This document shows, in pieces, positions 1 to 9,817 of a DNA stretch of 64,000 nt (the first letter of the stretch is position 1; every line of letters starts with the position of its first letter). Source of the stretch: Pseudomonas lalucatii (GTDB taxonomy: Bacteria > Pseudomonadota > Gammaproteobacteria > Pseudomonadales > Pseudomonadaceae); the NCBI RefSeq assembly GCF_018398425.1, contig NZ_JADPMV010000001.1:992001-1056000 (forward strand), given 5' to 3'. Made by a program: the position numbers and the translations under genes. The notes beneath the pieces are model-generated. The model was given only the letters and a program-made list of their open reading frames with translations. It did not search any database and was not told where the DNA came from.

Positions 1-467
1 TTGACGGCCGGCGTCGTCCGGTCAGCCTGCCCACATCGAAAAGCTTCGCCCCCGAGGCGCTGGCCGCGGCCCTCGAGCCGCCCCGCCCCGAGGGCCTGGC
101 CGATGCCAGCGTGCCCCTGGTCAAGCTGGCCGTGGCGCGCTCCGGCGACAAGGGCAACCACAGCAACATCGGCGTCATGGCGCGCCGTCCCGAGTACCTG
201 CCGTGGATCGCCGAGGCCCTGGGCAGCGCCGCGGTGGTGGACTGGATGGGCCATGTGCTCGACCCGCAGCACGGCCGCATCCAGCGCTGGTACCTGCCGG
301 GCAGCCACAGCCTGAACTTCCTGCTGGAGAACGCCCTGGGCGGCGGCGGCGTGGCCAGCCTGCGCATCGACCCCCAGGGCAAGGCCCTGGCCCAGCAGCT
401 GCTGGAATTCCCGGTGCCGGTGCCCAGGGCGCTGGCCGAGCAGTTGTCAGGTGGAGAACCCGCATAG
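1..467 (+). CDS. atuA: AtuA, acyclic terpene utilisation protein (3' end only)
   Basis: The 5' end lies outside the window; the reading frame enters at base 3 and ends at a TAG at 465-467. The visible part is the C-terminal domain of the AtuA family (formerly DUF1446), recognised by the segment VARSGDKGNHSNIGV near base 129 and the LNFLLENALGGGG stretch after it. AtuA is required for growth on citronellol and geraniol in Pseudomonas, but its reaction is not established. It is followed on the same strand by atuB to atuG, in the order known from P. aeruginosa, which supports the assignment. About 70 bp separate it from atuB. Confidence 0.9.
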   Translation, partial: DGRRRPVSLPTSKSFAPEALAAALEPPRPEGLADASVPLVKLAVARSGDKGNHSNIGVMARRPEYLPWIAEALGSAAVVDWMGHVLDPQHGRIQRWYLPGSHSLNFLLENALGGGGVASLRIDPQGKALAQQLLEFPVPVPRALAEQLSGGEPA

Positions 468-539
468 CGATTTGCCCATGATTCACGGCGGGAAAGGCCG
501 GTGGCCGTTTCCCTGCCCATGACGAGGACGATAGGAACA

Positions 540-1418
540 ATGGCATACGACTCGGTATTCAAGGCCAACCTGTTCGCCGGCCAGTGCATCCTGGTCACCG
601 GCGGCGGCAGCGGCATCGGCCGCTGCACCGCCCACGAGCTGGCCGCCCTCGGAGCCCATGTGGTGCTGGTCGGGCGCCAGGTGGACAAACTGGAGAAGAC
701 CGCCGGCGAGATCCGCGGGGACGGCGGCAGCGCCGGCTACCGGGGCTGCGACATCCGCGACGAGGATGCGGTCAAGGCCATGGTCGCCACGGTGCTGGCC
801 GAGCACGGCAGCATCCAGCACCTGGTCAACAACGCCGGCGGCCAGTACCCCGCGCCGCTCGCCTCGATCGACCAGAAGGGCTTCGAGACGGTTGTGCGCA
901 CCAACCTGGTCGGCGGTTTCCTGGTGGCCCGCGAGGTGTTCAACCAGAGCATGAGCAGGACCGGCGGCTCGATCGTCAACATGCTCGCCGACATGTGGGG
1001 CGGCATGCCCGGCATGGGCCACTCCGGCGCGGCGCGGGCCGGCATGGACAACTTCACCAAGACCGCCGCCGTCGAGTGGGGCCATGCCGGGGTACGGGTC
1101 AACGCGGTGGCGCCGGGTTGGATCGCCTCCAGCGGCATGGACACCTACCCCGAGTCGATGCAGGCGCTGATCCGCTCGCTCAAGGACCATGTGCCGCTGC
1201 AACGCATCGGCAGCGAGGCGGAGGTGGCCGCCGCCATCGTCTTCCTGCTGTCGCCGGGCGCGGCCTTCATCAGTGGCACCACGGTGCGCATCGACGGCGC
1301 CGCCAGCCTCGGCAGCCGGGCCTTCCCGCTGAGCCAGGCCAAGCCGGGACAGGGCCAGGCCTACAACGGTTTCCACCGGGCCCATCTGCCCGACGTGCTG
1401 CAAGAACAGGAGCGATAA
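540..1418 (+). CDS. atuB: AtuB, short-chain dehydrogenase/reductase of the terpene pathway
   Basis: 292 residues, SDR fold. The cofactor motif TGGGSGIG is at residues 20-27 and NNAG at 97-100. The usual YxxxK active site is not present: where YSASKAG is expected the protein reads HSGAARAG (161-168), so the tyrosine is replaced and the lysine is Arg166, as in dienoyl-CoA-reductase-like SDRs. ATG540 was chosen over an in-frame GTG at 501 because a GAGGA box lies at 524-528 and family members begin MAY. The gene ends 1 nt before atuC. Its role is inferred from position in the atu operon; the substrate is unproven. Confidence 0.9.
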   Translation: MAYDSVFKANLFAGQCILVTGGGSGIGRCTAHELAALGAHVVLVGRQVDKLEKTAGEIRGDGGSAGYRGCDIRDEDAVKAMVATVLAEHGSIQHLVNNAGGQYPAPLASIDQKGFETVVRTNLVGGFLVAREVFNQSMSRTGGSIVNMLADMWGGMPGMGHSGAARAGMDNFTKTAAVEWGHAGVRVNAVAPGWIASSGMDTYPESMQALIRSLKDHVPLQRIGSEAEVAAAIVFLLSPGAAFISGTTVRIDGAASLGSRAFPLSQAKPGQGQAYNGFHRAHLPDVLQEQER

Positions 1419-1419
1419 G

Positions 1420-3036
1420 ATGCCGGTGATCCACTCCGAAATCGACCCGCATGGCGAGGAGTTCGCCAGCAACCGCGAGGCCATGCTCGCCGCCATCGCC
1501 GGCTTCCGGCAGGTCGAGCGGCAGTGCCTGGACCAGGCCGCCGAGGCCAAGGCCAAGTTCCAGCGCCGCGGTCAGCTGCTGCCGCGCGAACGCCTCAACC
1601 TGCTGCTCGACCCCGGCAGCCCCTTCCTCGAACTGGCCTCGCTGGCCGGCCACAGGCTGCACGACGACAAGGACGGCACCCAGGCCGGCGGCGGCATCAT
1701 CGCCGGCATCGGCTACGTCAGCGGGGTGCGCTGCCTGATCAGCGCCAGCAACAGCGCGATCAAGGGCGGCACCATCAGCCCCAGCGGGCTGAAGAAGACC
1801 CTGCGCCTGCAACAGATCGCCCTGGAGAACAAGCTGCCGCTGCTGGCCCTGACCGAGAGCGGCGGCGCCAACCTCAACTACGCGGCGGAGATCTTCGTCG
1901 AGGGCGCGCGCGGCTTCGCCAACCAGGCGCGCCTGTCGGCCGCCGGCATCCCGCAGATCACCCTGGTGCACGGCTCCAGCACCGCCGGCGGCGCCTACCA
2001 GCCGGGCCTGTCCGACTACGTGGTGGTGGTGCGCGGCAAGGCCAAGCTGTTCCTCGCCGGCCCGCCGCTGCTCAAGGCCGCCACCGGCGAGGTGGCGACC
2101 GACGAGGAGCTGGGCGGCGCCGAGATGCACGCCCAGGTGGCCGGCACCGCCGAATACCTGGCCGAGAACGATGCCGATGCCGTGCGCATCGCCCGCGAGA
2201 TCCTCGCCCTGCTGCCGTGGAACGCGCAGCTGCCGACACCTTCGCAGCGGACCTGGCGCGAGCCGCGGTACCCGGCCGAGGAGCTGCTGGGGGTGGTGCC
2301 GGCCGATGCCAAGAAGCCCTACGACGTGCGCGAGATCATCGCGCGCATCGCCGACGCCTCGGAATTCCTCGCCTTCAAGCAGGAGTTCGACGCCCAGACC
2401 GTCTGCGGCCACCTTCGCATCGAGGGCCGGCCCTGCGGGGTGATCGGCAACAACGGCCCGATCACTCCGCAGGGGGCGGCCAAGGCGGCACAGTTCATCC
2501 AGCTGTGCGAGCAGAGCGGCACGCCGCTGCTGTTCCTGCACAACACCACCGGCTTCATGGTCGGCACCGAGGCCGAGCAGGCCGGGGTGATCAAGCACGG
2601 CGCGAAGATGATCCAGGCCGTGGCCAACGCCACGGTGGCCAAGCTGACCCTGGTGGTCGGCGGCTCCTACGGCGCCGGCAACTATGCCATGTGCGGCCGC
2701 GGCCTGGACCCGCGCTTCATCTTCGCCTGGCCCAACAGCAGGACCGCGGTGATGGGCGGCGCCCAGGCCGGCAAGGTGCTGCGCATCGTCACCGAGGAGA
2801 AGCACGCCAAGGCAGGCAAGACGGCCGACCCACAGATGCTCGACCTGCTCGAGCAGGCCACCGCGCAGAAGCTCGAGGGGCAGTCCACCGCCCTGTACGG
2901 CACCGCCCAGCTGTGGGACGACGGCCTGATCGACCCGCGCGACACCCGCCAGCTGCTCGGCTACCTGCTGGACATCTGCGCCGAGGCCGCGTTGCGCCCG
3001 CTCAAGCCCAGCAGCTTCGGCGTGGCCCGATTCTGA
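1420..3036 (+). CDS. atuC: AtuC, geranyl-CoA carboxylase beta (carboxyltransferase) subunit
   Basis: 538 residues, the usual length for the carboxyltransferase subunit of biotin-dependent acyl-CoA carboxylases. Both halves of the carboxyltransferase domain are present, including LTESGGANL near residue 144, the GSSTAGGAYQPG loop near 185 and GGSYGAGNYAMCGR near 412. It transfers carboxyl from biotin on AtuF to geranyl-CoA, giving isohexenylglutaconyl-CoA. The nearest relative is MccB of methylcrotonyl-CoA carboxylase; placement between atuB and atuD favours AtuC. It starts 1 nt after the atuB stop, with AGGAG inside the end of atuB, so translation is probably coupled. Confidence 0.93.
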   Translation: MPVIHSEIDPHGEEFASNREAMLAAIAGFRQVERQCLDQAAEAKAKFQRRGQLLPRERLNLLLDPGSPFLELASLAGHRLHDDKDGTQAGGGIIAGIGYVSGVRCLISASNSAIKGGTISPSGLKKTLRLQQIALENKLPLLALTESGGANLNYAAEIFVEGARGFANQARLSAAGIPQITLVHGSSTAGGAYQPGLSDYVVVVRGKAKLFLAGPPLLKAATGEVATDEELGGAEMHAQVAGTAEYLAENDADAVRIAREILALLPWNAQLPTPSQRTWREPRYPAEELLGVVPADAKKPYDVREIIARIADASEFLAFKQEFDAQTVCGHLRIEGRPCGVIGNNGPITPQGAAKAAQFIQLCEQSGTPLLFLHNTTGFMVGTEAEQAGVIKHGAKMIQAVANATVAKLTLVVGGSYGAGNYAMCGRGLDPRFIFAWPNSRTAVMGGAQAGKVLRIVTEEKHAKAGKTADPQMLDLLEQATAQKLEGQSTALYGTAQLWDDGLIDPRDTRQLLGYLLDICAEAALRPLKPSSFGVARF

Positions 3037-3089
3037 CCCTGGGGTGCGCCATGCGCACCACAGCCCATGACTACAGGAGAACAATAAAA

Positions 3090-4250
3090 ATGCTCTTCAC
3101 CCAGGAACACGAAGAACTGCGCCGCACGGTGCGCCATTTCGTCGACAAGGAGATCAACCCCCATGTCGACGAGTGGGAGAAGGCCGGCCGCTTCCCCATC
3201 CACGAGGTCTTCAGGAAGGCCGGCGCACTGGGCCTGCTGGGCATCTCCAAGCCGGAGCAGTTCGGCGGCATGGGCCTGGACTACAGCTACTCCATAGTCG
3301 CCGCCGAGGAGTTCGGCACCATCCACTGCGGCGGCATCCCCATGTCCATCGGCGTGCAGACCGACATGTGCACCCCGGCCTTGGCGCGCTTCGGTTCGGA
3401 CGAATTGCGCGAGCAGTTCCTGCGTCCGGCCATCGCCGGCGAGCTGGTCGGCTGCATCGGCGTCTCCGAGGTCGGCGCCGGCTCCGACGTGGCCGGCCTG
3501 AAGACCCGCGCGCGCAAGGACGGCGACGACTACCTGATCGACGGCAGCAAGATGTGGATCACCAACGCGCCGTCGGCCGACTTCATCTGCCTGCTGGCCA
3601 ACACCTCGGACGGCAAGCCCCACGCCAACAAGTCGCTGATCGTGGTGCCGATGGACAGCCCCGGCATCAGCCTCGGCCAGCCCCTGGACAAGCTCGGCAT
3701 GCGCAGCTCGGAGACCGCCCAGGTGTTCTTCGACGGGGTGCGGGTACCGCAGCGCTACCGCATAGGGGCGGAAGGGTCTGGCTTCATGCTGCAGATGCTG
3801 CAGTTCCAGGAGGAGCGCCTGTTCGGCGCCGCCAACATGCTCAAGGGCCTGGAGCACTGCGTCGATGCCACCATCGACTACTGCAAGGAGCGCCGGACCT
3901 TCGGCAGCCCGCTGATCGACAACCAGGTCGTCCACTTCCGCCTGGCCGAGCTGCAAACCGAGATCGAGGCCCTGCGCGCCCTGGTGTACCAGGCCACCGA
4001 ACTCTACGTCGCCGGCAAGGACGTCACCCGCCTGGCCTCCATGGCCAAGCTCAAGGCCGGCCGCCTGGGCCGCGAGGTCACCGACGCCTGCCTGCAGTAC
4101 TGGGGCGGCATGGGCTTCATGTGGGACAACCCGGTGGCGCGCGCCTACCGCGACACCCGCCTGGTGTCCATCGGCGGCGGCGCCGACGAGATCATGCTCG
4201 GCATCATCTGCAAACTGATGGGCACCCTGCCGGGCAAGAACAAGGGCTGA
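3090..4250 (+). CDS. atuD: AtuD, citronellyl-CoA dehydrogenase
   Basis: 386 residues, acyl-CoA dehydrogenase family, FAD enzyme. N-terminal helical domain (about 1-115), a middle beta domain with GVSEVGAGSDVAGL and KMWITNA, and a C-terminal helical domain with ERRTFGSPL and GGADEIML, where the catalytic glutamate is expected. It oxidises citronellyl-CoA to geranyl-CoA and passes electrons to ETF, whose genes lie at 16388-18067. ATG3090 is preferred because AGGAGA sits at 3075-3080; an in-frame ATG at 3051 lacks a good ribosome site. The frame is open far upstream, but that part is antisense-like noise over atuC. Confidence 0.92.
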   Translation: MLFTQEHEELRRTVRHFVDKEINPHVDEWEKAGRFPIHEVFRKAGALGLLGISKPEQFGGMGLDYSYSIVAAEEFGTIHCGGIPMSIGVQTDMCTPALARFGSDELREQFLRPAIAGELVGCIGVSEVGAGSDVAGLKTRARKDGDDYLIDGSKMWITNAPSADFICLLANTSDGKPHANKSLIVVPMDSPGISLGQPLDKLGMRSSETAQVFFDGVRVPQRYRIGAEGSGFMLQMLQFQEERLFGAANMLKGLEHCVDATIDYCKERRTFGSPLIDNQVVHFRLAELQTEIEALRALVYQATELYVAGKDVTRLASMAKLKAGRLGREVTDACLQYWGGMGFMWDNPVARAYRDTRLVSIGGGADEIMLGIICKLMGTLPGKNKG

Positions 4251-4297
4251 GCAGCGTCTGGCCCCATCCTACGACCACCCTGCACGGGGACAAGACC

Positions 4298-5092
4298 ATG
4301 GAACTACCGAACTGCGACACCCTGCTGCTGGAACGGATCGAGGGCGTGCTCCATATCACCCTCAACCGCCCGGACTGCCGCAACGCCATGAGCCTGGCCA
4401 TGGTCACGGAGCTGCGTCGGGTGCTGCTCGCCGTGCGCGACGACCATGGCGTGCGCGCCCTGGTACTGCGCGGCGCCGGCGGCCACTTCTGCGCCGGCGG
4501 CGACATCAGGGACATGGCCGCGGCGCGCGCCAGCGGCGGCGAGGCCTACCGCGAGCTGAACCGCGCCTTCGGCAGCCTGCTGGAGCAGGCCCAGGCCCTG
4601 CCCCAGGTACTGCTGGTGGTGCTCGAGGGCGCGGTGCTCGGCGGCGGCCTCGGCCTGGCCTGCGTCTCGGACGTGGCGATCGCCGCCCAGGACGCCCAGT
4701 TCGGCCTGCCGGAGACCAGCCTGGGGGTGCTGCCGGCACAGATCGCCCCCTTCGTGGTGGCGCGCATCGGCCTGACCCAGGCCCGCCGCCTGGCCCTGAC
4801 CGCCGCCCGTTTCGACGCCGGCGAGGCCCTGCGCCTGGGCCTGGTGCACTTCAGCGAGGCCGCCGGCGCAGCCCTGCAGCGGCGCCTGGACGAGACCCTG
4901 GCGCAGATCCGCCGCTGCGCGCCCGGCGCCACCGCGCGGACCAAGGCGCTGCTGCTGGCCAGTGGGCAGGAGCCCCTGGGGCGGCTGCTGGACGATGCCG
5001 CCGAACAGTTCGCCGAGGCGGTGACCGGCGCCGAAGGCGTCGAGGGCACCCTGGCCTTCATGCAGAAACGCAAGCCCGCCTGGGCGCAATAG
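4298..5092 (+). CDS. atuE: AtuE, isohexenylglutaconyl-CoA hydratase
   Basis: 264 residues, crotonase fold. Oxyanion-hole segments are HFCAGGDI (about residues 65-72) and GAVLGGGLGLA (about 107-117); the LPETSLGVLP segment carries the glutamate expected for hydratase chemistry. It should hydrate isohexenylglutaconyl-CoA, the product of the geranyl-CoA carboxylase AtuC/AtuF encoded on both sides. The start ATG4298 follows a GGGGA box at 4286-4290 after a 47-bp gap from atuD. A generic enoyl-CoA hydratase or methylglutaconyl-CoA hydratase would look similar; context decides. Confidence 0.9.
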   Translation: MELPNCDTLLLERIEGVLHITLNRPDCRNAMSLAMVTELRRVLLAVRDDHGVRALVLRGAGGHFCAGGDIRDMAAARASGGEAYRELNRAFGSLLEQAQALPQVLLVVLEGAVLGGGLGLACVSDVAIAAQDAQFGLPETSLGVLPAQIAPFVVARIGLTQARRLALTAARFDAGEALRLGLVHFSEAAGAALQRRLDETLAQIRRCAPGATARTKALLLASGQEPLGRLLDDAAEQFAEAVTGAEGVEGTLAFMQKRKPAWAQ

Positions 5093-5113
5093 ACACCTCG
5101 AGGAGCGCCACGC

Positions 5114-7108
<1,995 letters not shown>

Positions 7109-7163
7109 CGCCGAGGCGATCCAGACGGCTCAGGCCATAACGACGCGACAAGGAGACCCCACC

Positions 7164-7988
7164 ATGTCACTGCAAGGCAAAACCCTGTTCATCACCGGCG
7201 CCAGCCGCGGCATCGGCCGCGAAATCGCCCTGCGCGCGGCGCGCGACGGCGCCAACCTGGTGATCGCGGCGAAAAGCGCCGAGGCCCATCCGAAACTGCC
7301 CGGCACCATCCACAGCGTCGCCGCCGAAGTCGAGGCCGCCGGCGGCAAGGCCCTGGCGCTGCAGCTGGACGTGCGCGACGAGGTCGCAGTCAAGGCCGCC
7401 ATGGCCCGCGCCGCCGAGCACTTCGGCGGCATCGACGCGCTGGTCAACAACGCCGGGGCGATCAAGCTGCTGGGGGTGGAACAGCTCGAGCCCAAGCGCT
7501 TCGACCTGATGTTCCAGATCAACACCCGCGCGGTGATGGTCTGCAGCCAGGCCGCCCTGCCCTACCTCAAGCACAGCGGCAACGGCCATATCCTCAGCCT
7601 GTCGCCGCCACTCAGCCTGGACAGCAAGTGGTTCGCCCAGCACGGCCCCTACACGGTGACCAAGTACGGCATGAGCATGCTCACCCTGGGCATGCACGAG
7701 GAATTCAGGAAATACGGCATCAGCGTCAACTCGCTGTGGCCGCAGACCATGATCGCCACCGCCGCCATCGAGTTCGAGGTGGGCAGTCGCGAGGTGTTCA
7801 AGCGCGCCCGCACTCCGGCGATCATGGCCGACGCCGCCCACGCCATCCTCAGCAGCCAGGGGCGCAGCATCAGCGGGCGCCTGCTGGTCGACGAGCAGCT
7901 GCTGCGCGAACAGGGCCAGGGCGAATTCGACCACTACCGCTACGACCCGGACGGCGGGGCGCTGATCCCCGACCTGTTCCTCGACTGA
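7164..7988 (+). CDS. atuG: AtuG, short-chain dehydrogenase (HSDL2-like)
   Basis: 274 residues, SDR fold with TGASRGIG at residues 12-19, NNAG, and a canonical active-site YTVTK. It resembles the SDR domain of hydroxysteroid-dehydrogenase-like protein 2. In P. aeruginosa the corresponding gene is atuG, of uncertain substrate, probably acting on an alcohol or 3-hydroxyacyl intermediate. An AGGAG box lies 8 nt before ATG7164. It is the last atu gene here: the acyl-CoA synthetase atuH, which follows atuG in P. aeruginosa, is absent, and the next gene converges from the other strand 27 nt away. Confidence 0.9.
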   Translation: MSLQGKTLFITGASRGIGREIALRAARDGANLVIAAKSAEAHPKLPGTIHSVAAEVEAAGGKALALQLDVRDEVAVKAAMARAAEHFGGIDALVNNAGAIKLLGVEQLEPKRFDLMFQINTRAVMVCSQAALPYLKHSGNGHILSLSPPLSLDSKWFAQHGPYTVTKYGMSMLTLGMHEEFRKYGISVNSLWPQTMIATAAIEFEVGSREVFKRARTPAIMADAAHAILSSQGRSISGRLLVDEQLLREQGQGEFDHYRYDPDGGALIPDLFLD

Positions 7989-8015
7989 GGGTGACCGACG
8001 CGACGGCGCGGGCGG

Positions 8016-8515
8016 CTAGCGTCTGAGTTCGAACTGCAGTTCGGCCCCTTCCAGCGAATTCCAGTCGCCCGCCTCCTCGGTGATCAGCCGGCCGCTGAGC
8101 TGAACGGGACCCGCCTCTGCCTTCGCCTCGAACAGGGGCGGCAGCAGCGGCGTGAGGCCATGCTCGCCCTCGCCTCCGGCATTGGCCTGCTCGAGCAACT
8201 CGGGAGGCACGCTGAGGTCCAGACTGGCGTGCGCGGGCGGCTCCGGCTCGGCTGTCCGGGCTGGCGCTGCGGCGTTGGCGGAGACGGACGGCGCCGGCGC
8301 CGTGGAGACGGGGGCGCGCACCGGCGGCACGGCATCCGGCTGCTCCCGCGCGGCCTGGGGGCGGCGACGGGGGCCGGCGACTGCTGCCCCGGCACGGGCA
8401 CTTCCGCGGGGACGGGGCTTTTCGGCGGTGCGACCTTGGCCGGTTTGACTTCCGGCTCGCAGGCACTCAACAGGGGGATGAACAGGGCCAGAGCCAGGTA
8501 ACGCATGACGCTCAT
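8016..8515 (-). pseudogene. Proline-rich lipoprotein, apparent 1-nt frameshift (PA2894-like position)
   Basis: Starting at the ATG at 8515 (or 8506) the protein opens with a lipoprotein signal, LALALFIPLLSAC, then Pro/Ala/Val-rich sequence. Near 8357-8361, a run of five G on the plus strand, coding-like sequence jumps to another frame: QAARE..., then LDLSVPPELLEQ and a C-terminal end ELQFELRR with TAG at 8016-8018. One additional base in the run would give a continuous frame of 166 residues; 500 nt is not a multiple of three. Either the gene is broken or one base is missing from the sequence. It is last in the VWA/sbrI/sbrR operon. Function unknown; presumably an outer-membrane-anchored or periplasmic partner. 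Confidence 0.65.
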
Positions 8516-8590
8516 GATCGCTCGAAGACAGGGCTGGTGAATGACGCCATGCTGGCCTGCCCGAGGCCGCCTGACAAGCGCGATTTTCCT

Positions 8591-9225
8591 TCACCGGCCG
8601 TTCTCGTCCGCCTCTTGCAGCCGCTCGAGCAGCGCCTCGATATCCAGCCGCGGATGCTCCCGCCGCAGCGCCTCGAGCCGCTCCGCGCCGCGCCGTGCTG
8701 ACCCCGCGCACGCAGGTCGAGGACCTCGCGCAAGGCGGCCTGGGCACGGGCATCCGGGGCGGGCGCCGCGCCCTTGCCCGCAGCCGGCGCAGCGCCGCTC
8801 GGCGCCGGCTGCGCGACACTGTCGGCCTGCACCTCGGCCGCGGGAGACGCGAGGCGGGCGGACTCGGCCATGCTCCGCTTCGTGGCAGGCGCGGCCTGGC
8901 GCTGCAAGGCAGGGGCCGCCGGCATCGGGCTGGCGAACTGCGCGGGCGCCCGCTCCAGGGTCTTCAGGCTCAGGCTCAAGCCCAGTCCCAGGGCCGCGAC
9001 ACTGCCCAGGGCCAGGCTCCAGCGCAGTCCCGTGGCATGACCGAACAGCCACCTCTGCAGACGCGCCAAGCGCCCCACGGGACTGCGCCGGCGCTCGGCC
9101 TGCTCCCGGGCGGCGGCGAGGATCCGGGCGTCCAGGGCGGCCGGCGGCTCCTGCTCCTGATGCCTGCGGTAGTGTTGCAACAACTGCTCGTCGGCCGCTG
9201 AGGGCTCGGTCTGCCGGTCTTTCAT
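8591..9225 (-). pseudogene. sbrR: SbrR, anti-sigma factor, apparent 1-nt frameshift near the 3' end
   Basis: The start ATG9225 overlaps the sbrI stop (ATGA) and has GAAGAGG upstream. The N-terminal ~65 residues should bind the sigma factor, followed by one membrane segment (about residues 68-87) and an Ala/Pro-rich periplasmic part, as expected for a membrane anti-sigma factor. The frame runs well to LREVLDLRARGQHGAA near 8695, where coding-like sequence moves to another frame, ERLEALRREHPRLDIEALLE, ending at 8591. A missing C in the GCGCGGCGCGG stretch would restore 211 residues. Without repair the first frame reads on to a TGA overlapping the next ATG (8512-8515). In P. aeruginosa SbrR inhibits SbrI. 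Confidence 0.72.
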
Positions 9226-9815
9226 GCGGATACCTCTTCGGCCGCGGCGGGGTCGGCCAACAGCCGGCGCAACTTCTGCAGGGCGTAGCGCAGGCGGCTC
9301 TTCACCGTCTCCGCCGGGGTGCGGGTCAGCTCGGCGATCTCCTGCAGCTCCAGCTCGCCCTGGGCGCGCAACAGGAACACCTCGCGCTGCTCGGCCGGCA
9401 GGTCGTCCAGCGCCCGCTGCAGGCGCTGGCGATCGCGACTCAGGCCGAACTGCTGCTCGGGGTCGCCCTGCTCGCCGGGCCGCTCGTGCAGCCGTTCGTC
9501 GTAGGTCTCCTGCAGCCCCTGACGCTTGCCGTGCTTGCGCCAGTGGTCGATCAGGCGGTTGCGGGCGATCTGGTACAGCCAGGTCTTGAACAACACCCGC
9601 TCGCGCTGCAACGAATCGCTGCGCACCAGGCTCAGCCAGGTGTCCTGGAAGATTTCCTCGGCCAGCGTCGGGTCGCCGCACAGGCCGCAGAGGAAACGGA
9701 ACAGGCCGAGGCGATGGCGCTGGTACAGCAGCGCGAAGGCCTCGGCATCGCCCTGCCGGTAACGGCGCAGCAGGGCGGCGTCGTCATCGGCTGGGGCAGT
9801 GGGCTTGTCAGTCAC
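9222..9815 (-). CDS. sbrI: SbrI, ECF sigma factor
   Basis: 197 residues, sigma-70 family ECF type. Region 2 spans about residues 14-90, with EIFQDTWLSLV and the FKTWLYQIARNRLIDHWRK block typical of region 2.3-2.4; region 4 covers about 130-185, with LPAEQREVFLLRAQGELELQEIA followed by the TPAETVKSRLRYA recognition helix. The start is GTG9815, 2 nt after the stop of the VWA gene, so it is probably translationally coupled. The order sigma then anti-sigma matches PA2896-PA2895 (SbrI/SbrR), which affects swarming and biofilm in P. aeruginosa. Activation should follow release from SbrR. Confidence 0.88.
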   Translation of the reverse strand: MTDKPTAPADDDAALLRRYRQGDAEAFALLYQRHRLGLFRFLCGLCGDPTLAEEIFQDTWLSLVRSDSLQRERVLFKTWLYQIARNRLIDHWRKHGKRQGLQETYDERLHERPGEQGDPEQQFGLSRDRQRLQRALDDLPAEQREVFLLRAQGELELQEIAELTRTPAETVKSRLRYALQKLRRLLADPAAAEEVSA

Positions 9816-9817
9816 AC

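Noticed and set aside
501..539. Earlier GTG start for atuB
   Set aside because: Adds 13 residues not typical of the family; ATG540 is better placed relative to GAGGA.
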